A stretch of 64,000 bases of DNA from Patagioenas fasciata (lineage: Eukaryota > Chordata > Aves > Columbiformes > Columbidae), in contig NC_092520.1 of assembly GCF_037038585.1 (NCBI RefSeq), positions 60,664,501 through 60,728,500 of the forward strand, written 5' to 3'. This document shows, one piece after another, positions 60,601-64,000 of the stretch. Both the position numbers and the translations under genes were made by a program. Each line of letters starts with the position of its first letter. Position 1 is the stretch's first letter. The notes under the pieces are model-generated. The model was not told where the DNA came from, searched no databases, and worked only from the letters and a program-made list of their open reading frames with translations.

Positions 60601-63262
60601 TGAGGCTTTCAATAGAGTTAAATGCACAGCTTCCCTGAATAAATTAGCTGGCACCAAAGATAGTTATTATTTCAAACCTAAAAAGGAGCTTTATTATTAT
60701 ACTACGCCAAGATCCATTCAGCAGCTTACTTCTCAAGCTAACATTCAGCTTGAATCCAGAGTGAGGACAGCCTTGTCTAAGGAGAAATTATTCCATATCC
60801 TTCAGGCAAACAATTGTGACAAGAATTAGTAGGAAATCTTGCTCAGGGAAGTGGAGCTGTCTCACCGGCAGCAATATCGGTAATGCATTTGTAAGCTTCC
60901 TCAAACTACAGGCCTCCAAGTGTCCTATAAATCACTAGCCCCAGCAATTGGAAAGACTAATTTTAATAGTGTACTTCTTCACTGTGGTGATTAAGCCTCA
61001 ATGAATCACTCAAGAAAACTAAATTACATCAACAGCACAACCTATTTTTAAGCGTGCATTAAAGTTGAAAAAACTAATTAGATATTATCATTAGATCTAC
61101 CATTAACAACATTCAAACCTTTTTTCATAGTCAAATAGTTTAGAATTATCCAGATGGAAACACAAGGTGTATTTGATAAAGGAAGGGTATCCCCAGGCAC
61201 TGTAAGATGGGTTGAATTCAGCTGCTCAGATGCTTTCATTTCACTGATGGCTAATAATAAATGTTACCAAGGTTAAGTTAAAAAAGCAACAGCAGGTTGG
61301 AGCTGTCAGGAGAGAGGCCGGAGCTGCGAACTCTTCTGCACTGGAAGAGTGACCTCTGTAGGCATAAACCCAGCCAGGGCTGGGGATGCAAGAGCCTTCC
61401 CCTTCCTCTAAGGCTGAGCCCAGCCTGTCTTCCACCAGCACAGCAGGCCCACTCACACAATGCAACCCCGGCTCGGAGCTTCTGACTTTCCAAAATTCAA
61501 ATAGCATTATGAAGACCACTTTATAACCGGACAGGTCGCTTTAGTCTCTGATGTTATGTCGTACCTTTCCTAAGCCAAAGAAAGGCTTTGACTATGTAGC
61601 ATCATGAAAGTGCAGAGCCAGTAACTGGAGCTATACTTCATTTTATTTTAACTGGCTTCCCACCTGGTGCATACATGAAATGATCATCTGTCACACAATG
61701 TTAGAAATAAAAATATGGAATTAACCAGCCCACAGCATTCCTGTCAATTTTTTTTAATTTTCATTTTTAAAGAAAGATCTGAAAAGTTTTATGTAAAGAA
61801 ACCTTAAAGAGATCCAGCAAATATGTCCATTATTGAAAAACACTGGCAGAAATCTCCAGCGACTTTTGCTTCAGCAGGAACAACGGTAGGTAATGACTGC
61901 AACACAAGACTACTTGATAAACTTGAGATGCTACTCCTAACGCAAACTTCGAAATCTTCACAAACTCCTGGAGATCCTGCCACCTACACGGATTTAATCC
62001 CCGATCCAGGAAATACTCCATTCTTCTTGTCTCGTCACCACCTAACATTTCCTCTAAAGAGTCCCCCGGGAGAACAATATGTGTACTTACTGGATTTAAT
62101 GGGAAATTCTAAATTCAATTAACGCAATGCATGTGGCTTGCTTTTAAATATGTATAATTGAATATGCAGCATGAGTTAAATAAATTATTTTAAACCACCT
62201 CTAGTACAAGGCTTCCTAAATGCTTTACATACTACCCTTCTTATGAAGAGTTTTGCTTTCTAAAATAGTGGTTTTGATCACAAAAGTTCAAAGGATTTCA
62301 CAACTGAATAAAGCCAACTTTTATTTTGCATCTTAAAAATGAAAGGGGACAAAAAGAGAAGTAAAAATAGTTTTTCCATGACTGACTGCAGATTTCTCTT
62401 TAGAAAGACGGCCCACTTCCCAAAAAGTTCCTCTCCCCAACAGTAATAATTTTGTATGTTTGAGTATAGAAGCTTTTTTAGAAAGATATGCTTCTATTTT
62501 AAGAGCGTGCTTTGATAGTGAAGTCCTGGGAACACATGTGCTTTTTTGCCTGGGTTTGTTAATGAAGAATGACACTAAATGGTCGTGTGATGGGTAATGC
62601 TTAGTTCATTACTCACTGACATGTGCCTTGATACCATCAACTCCACAACCAAATTTAGCCCTGTTATAAGCAGATGTAACTTCGCTGGAGTCAATGGGAT
62701 GAGTTTGCATCTGCAGACGGAGAAGTTGAAGAGTATCACCCCTTCCTGGAAACCCAGCGCGGCCCAGCCCCGCCGGCCTCCGCCGCTACTCCCGCCCCGG
62801 GGAGGCGGCGGCTCCGCCGGAGCGGAGCCCACACCCGGCCCGCAGGTTGCAGCCCAGTGCCGCCGCCCCGATCCCGGCCCCACCGCCCCGTCCCATCCCG
62901 CTGCTGCTCCCCCTCCCTCCCAGGACCCTCCCGCCAGGGGCAAGCGGCGGAGGGGGCAGCTCCGCCGTGACACGGACCACCCGCCCCGGAGAGGGCCAGA
63001 TCCTGCTGTCGGCCCAGCCTGAAATCCCCCGCAGCGACCCCCACCCCGTCACTGTGGCTCCCGGCAGCCGCGGCACCAGCCCCCCCACCCCCATCCCGGG
63101 GGAGGTGGCGGGCAGGAGCGGGATGGAAACTTACTTGGGGTTTGAGGAATTCCAATATATGGGGTCTAAAACGATGGACCTCGCCAGCGCAGTTCTGCAT
63201 AAAACCATCGCGACTCCCCAGCAGTACTTCCAGGCGGAGGCGTCTCGCCTCCGCGCTGCCAT
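22342..63262 (-). CDS. EFNB2: Ephrin-B2, complete gene in five coding exons (joined 63262-63135, 41954-41671, 25325-25233, 24455-24342, 22724-22342)
   Basis: Ephrin-B2 is a single-pass membrane ligand for EphB receptors and EphA4/EphB4. It signals both ways in axon guidance, arterial-venous identity and boundary formation. Joining the exons gives 333 residues, the family length. Seen in the product: signal peptide about 1-28; receptor-binding domain about 29-167 with Cys64, Cys91, Cys103 and Cys155 (the family pairs 64-103 and 91-155); the Eph-contacting loop [10 protein letters not shown] at 119-128; sequons at Asn38 and Asn141; a Ser/Thr/Gly-rich linker 169-224; a membrane helix about 225-250; a basic stop-transfer KYRRRHRKH; tail tyrosines 304, 311, 316, 330 and 331; and C-terminal YKV for PDZ proteins. 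The start is the first in-frame ATG, in a strong context (ACCATGG), with the signal peptide right after it. No frameshift or stop is present. The juxtamembrane linker is the least mammal-like part as I recall the family. Assignment is near certain from the membrane helix and tail. Confidence 0.98.
22725..24341 (-). other. EFNB2 intron 4 (1617 nt)
   Basis: Bounded by GTAGGT and TTTCCAG. It is AT-rich, with A/C-rich stretches near 23825-23850. No repeat family, RNA gene or second exon was recognised. Open frames on either strand are short. Confidence 0.9.
24342..24455 (-). CDS. EFNB2: EFNB2 exon 4: juxtamembrane stalk
   Basis: The exon is 114 nt, from codon 169 to the first base of codon 207. 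It encodes the flexible stalk between the receptor-binding domain and the membrane: [34 protein letters not shown] and DHS. The core [22 protein letters not shown] matches ephrin-B2. The acceptor is CTCCCCCAG|ATCCC and the donor CTCAG|GTAGGT. Both ends are phase 1, so the exon can be skipped in frame with loss of 38 stalk residues. It is locally GC-rich in an AT-rich region. The first part of the stalk and the DHS end are where this protein differs most from the mammalian sequence as I remember it. Confidence 0.96.
24456..25232 (-). other. EFNB2 intron 3 (777 nt)
   Basis: Bounded by GTAAAG and CCCCCAG, with a poly(A)-like run at 24956-24968. Nothing else was recognised. Confidence 0.9.
25233..25325 (-). 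CDS. EFNB2: EFNB2 exon 3: last strands of the ephrin domain
   Basis: The exon is 93 nt, from codon 138 to the first base of codon 169. It encodes [20 protein letters not shown] and the strand [11 protein letters not shown]. It carries the second glycosylation sequon (Asn141-Gly-Ser) and Cys155, the partner of Cys91. The acceptor is AATCAG|CAACA and the donor CAAG|GTAAAG. Both ends are phase 1, so skipping would keep the frame but remove Cys155 and the closing strand. That would probably destroy the domain. The upstream polypyrimidine tract is broken by A/T-rich repeats (25331-25371), so the acceptor looks weaker than that of exon 2. Confidence 0.97.
25331..25371. repeat. A/T-rich simple repeat (AAAT units) directly upstream of exon 3
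   Basis: TAAAAATAAA and AAATAAATAAA units. On the EFNB2 strand this supplies a T-rich tract (TTTAT units) immediately before the exon 3 acceptor, so length changes here could affect splicing. Confidence 0.9.
29131..29196. repeat. A-rich simple repeat (AAAC/AAAT units) in intron 2
   Basis: Low-complexity stretch made of AAAC, AAAT and AAAAC units, with a run of CAAA repeats at the end. Confidence 0.9.
34080..34790 (+). mobile_element. CR1 LINE, 5'-truncated copy with its 3' end, in EFNB2 intron 2
   Basis: Plus-strand words match the end of CR1 ORF2 and the 3' UTR: GGTCCTGGTGGACACCAAG, GGGAGGTGATCCTTCCCCTC, TACTCAGCACTGGTGGGGCC, GTGGTGCCCACTGATAGGAC, CCTGGAGATATTCAAAACGC, CTGCTTGAGCAGGGGCTTG. 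The terminal octamer repeats have decayed to ATTCAGTGTTGTGAAAT. Stops and small indels show an old, dead copy. It lies opposite to the direction of EFNB2. The left border is approximate. Confidence 0.9.
39545..39690. repeat. G/T-rich low-complexity tract in intron 2
   Basis: TGGGG, GTTTT and GTTT units on the plus strand, almost without A or C for about 120 bp. On the EFNB2 strand it is an A/C tract. Confidence 0.9.
41671..41954 (-). CDS. EFNB2: EFNB2 exon 2: bulk of the ephrin receptor-binding domain
   Basis: The exon is 284 nt, residues 43 to 137 plus the first base of codon 138. The acceptor is TTTTAG|ATTCC and the donor ATAT|GTAAGT. It encodes the Greek-key cupredoxin-like fold that binds Eph receptors: [19 protein letters not shown], then Cys64, the [11 protein letters not shown] strand, Cys91, Cys103 and the long G-H loop [10 protein letters not shown], which inserts into the Eph ligand pocket. 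The end, KDYYVI, is completed as Ser138 by exon 3. All residues expected of a working domain are present. The acceptor tract, on the minus strand, is a long T/C run (41957-41995), which fits a strong constitutive exon. Confidence 0.98.
42176..42200. repeat. Perfect 9-bp inverted repeat 222 nt upstream of EFNB2 exon 2
   Basis: GGATTGAGT and ACTCAATCC are exact reverse complements, separated by TTTATAG. It could form a small hairpin in intron 1 near the exon 2 acceptor. Confidence 0.8.
45312..45342. repeat. Poly(T) run (T9 G T16 C5) in intron 1
   Basis: A pyrimidine run on the plus strand followed by CCAAACAG, so it looks like a splice acceptor on the strand opposite to EFNB2. No plausible exon follows. 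Confidence 0.9.
47195..47248. repeat. A-rich simple repeat (AAAT/AAAAC) in intron 1
   Basis: ATAAA units followed by CAAAA units. Confidence 0.9.
50068..50097. repeat. Poly(A) run (A12 G A17) in intron 1
   Basis: Two A-runs separated by a single G. Followed by GGGATGG. No flanking element was recognised. Confidence 0.95.
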
Positions 63263-63370
63263 GGTCGCAGGCGGCACCGAGTCCTTCCCCGGAGCTTCGC
63301 CAACTCCGCCGTGCGGCTTCCCCGCACCTGAGCAGCAACAGCAGGGTGGGTGCCCGGTATCCCAACAGCC
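62740..63370. promoter_or_regulatory. CpG island over EFNB2 exon 1 and the start of intron 1
   Basis: An abrupt change from AT-rich sequence to very GC- and CpG-rich sequence, with GC boxes (for example CCCGCCCC at 62791-62798 and CCGCCCC at 62981-62987). The island covers exon 1 and about 400 nt downstream of it, but fades within about 100 nt upstream of the ATG. CpG islands mark vertebrate promoters of developmental genes. Here most of it lies on the transcribed side. Confidence 0.85.
63135..63262 (-). CDS. EFNB2: EFNB2 exon 1, coding part: signal peptide and start of the ephrin domain
   Basis: This exon encodes residues 1-42 plus two bases of codon 43. The N-terminus is Ala/Arg-rich, followed by [17 protein letters not shown], a hydrophobic signal-peptide core ending near residue 28, then [15 protein letters not shown], the family start of the mature domain with the sequon Asn38-Ser-Ser. 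The donor is AA|GTAAGT with GT at 63134-63133, so the exon ends in phase 2 and Lys43 is completed by the first base of exon 2. Reading on without splicing gives an immediate TAA. The ATG at 63262-63260 has A at -3 and G at +4. The exon lies inside a CpG island. There is no other in-frame ATG between it and the preceding non-ATG open stretch. Confidence 0.97.
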
Positions 63371-63457
63371 GGGACGATGAATAGGGAAAAAAGTAACAAA
63401 AAAAATTACACGCGAAAGGTCGACGATGCACTTGGTGAGAGACGTAAGCAGATCTAC

Positions 63458-63465
63458 TGAGTCAT
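63458..63465. promoter_or_regulatory. AP-1-type site TGAGTCAT about 200 bp upstream of the EFNB2 start codon
   Basis: A perfect TGAGTCA core. AP-1 heptamers this close to a start are good activator candidates, but a seven-base word is weak evidence on its own. Confidence 0.3.
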
Positions 63466-63547
63466 GTATGCCACTCGCATGTAGGAAATTCTCCTGCGAG
63501 GTAAGATCCAAGCTACTTCCGAAGAAACAGGAATAACACAACAAAAA

Positions 63548-63555
63548 ATGCAAAT
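63548..63555. promoter_or_regulatory. Octamer motif ATGCAAAT upstream of EFNB2
   Basis: A perfect POU-factor octamer 290 bp upstream of the start codon. Function is inferred from the word only. Confidence 0.3.
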
Positions 63556-64000
63556 GCCTCAGTCCTTCCTCTTACTGGGGGTCTCCGGGCTGCCTTGGAA
63601 GATGCCACTCAAACTGCCAACTCCCATTTGGATCCAGTGCGCCATACACGTTCACAGTGTCTAAGGCTCGCGTGAAAAGGAGTTTTAAAAAAAGGTAAAA
63701 TAAAAGAAATGGTGGTGTGAGAAATAAATGGATTAGGGTAAGTGTAACAGCCTCGTCAGGAAGCTCCTCCTGTGTGTCTCTCACTGCTCCCTGCAGTTTG
63801 CAATCCGCACAGGCACCAGCTCAGGCTGTTTCGGGGAGCTCGGCAACAGCCACGAGTCAATAAATCCACTCCGAGAGTCAGCTCCCCAGGTCCCGGGGAG
63901 GCGCATCCGCAGGGCTCCGGCCTCCCCGAGGGGCACCGCTGTCCTTCTCGCCGGCAAAGACCCCGGAGCGGAACAGGGAGAAGAAAAAGTGAACGAAAAA

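Larger units (their letters stand above)
41955..63134 (-). other. EFNB2 intron 1 (about 21.2 kb)
   Basis: Bounded by GTAAGT (63134) and TTTTAG (41955). The first 400 nt after exon 1 are part of the CpG island. The rest is AT-rich with poly(A)/(T) tracts (45312-45337, 47195-47248, 50068-50097, 53321-53336, 54982-54997, 56401-56423) and no recognisable LINE. A perfect 9-bp inverted repeat lies 222 nt before exon 2. GC-rich patches lie at 43680-43960, 49200-49450 and 61270-61490. Complex stretches at 44040-44330, 55830-56170 and 59390-59620 are candidate conserved elements. No RNA gene was seen. Confidence 0.9.
63263..64000 (-). promoter_or_regulatory. EFNB2 5' UTR and proximal promoter side (start site not located)
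   Basis: The sequence upstream of the ATG contains no TATA box that I can see. It has an AP-1-type TGAGTCAT (63458-63465), an octamer ATGCAAAT (63548-63555), T/A-rich stretches, and a second GC-rich part at 63830-63970. The transcription start cannot be fixed from sequence. The 5' UTR of the family is short, so most of this is probably promoter. Upstream sequence leaves the window. Confidence 0.5.

Noticed and set aside
62847..63380. 177-codon and other plus-strand open frames in the CpG island
   Set aside because: Antisense shadow of GC-rich DNA; Pro/Ala-rich, low complexity, no family likeness.
62736..63431. 231-codon open frame on the minus strand across exon 1 and intron 1
   Set aside because: It is out of frame with EFNB2, has Gly/Ala/Arg-rich composition typical of CpG-island shadows, runs through the exon 1 donor and shows no domain. 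The start is not an ATG with support.
1..64000. tRNA, rRNA, CRISPR, bacterial operon or virus-derived genes
   Set aside because: No B-box words in a tRNA setting, no repeat-spacer pattern, no viral gene likeness. The window is vertebrate intergenic and intronic DNA.

Overview
The window is vertebrate nuclear DNA, most likely from a bird. The evidence is CR1 LINE 3' ends carrying the sauropsid ATTCTATG-type tail (about 12.1-12.5 kb and 34.1-34.8 kb), otherwise sparse interspersed repeats, AT-rich non-coding sequence with many short A/T and A/C simple repeats, and one gene with GT-AG introns. The species cannot be read from the sequence alone.

The only gene I can support is ephrin-B2 (EFNB2), complete on the minus strand. 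Its five coding exons run from the ATG at 63262 down to the TGA at 22342. Splicing them at the visible GT/AG sites gives 128 + 284 + 93 + 114 + 383 = 1002 nt, which is 333 codons plus stop and equals the family length. All splice phases agree and no frame is broken. The protein is a signal peptide, an ephrin receptor-binding domain with four cysteines and the Eph-contacting loop, a short linker, one membrane helix, and a tyrosine-rich tail ending in the PDZ ligand YKV.

Layout from left to right: 1 to about 18.9 kb is intergenic sequence downstream of EFNB2, holding a pair of adjacent CR1 3' ends, a 162-bp near-perfect tandem duplication, a few hairpins and simple repeats. About 18.9-22.3 kb is the inferred long 3' UTR, with several AATAAA hexamers, an AU-rich nonamer, a Pumilio-type site and a long GU/UA/CA hairpin. 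22.3-25.3 kb holds exons 5, 4 and 3. 25.3-41.7 kb is intron 2, with one CR1 copy. 41.7-41.95 kb is exon 2. 42-63.1 kb is intron 1. 62.7-63.4 kb is a CpG island that contains exon 1, and 63.3-64 kb is the 5' UTR and promoter side.

I found no RNA gene, no CRISPR array, no second protein gene and no virus-like gene. The long introns contain several complex, non-repetitive stretches rich in homeodomain, SOX, TCF and NFI-like words. These are candidate developmental enhancers, but conservation could not be tested here. I see no undescribed multi-gene system. The observations most worth checking are the 3' UTR structure, the phase-symmetric stalk exons, the candidate conserved elements, the 162-bp duplication and a long imperfect hairpin at 11.57-11.62 kb.
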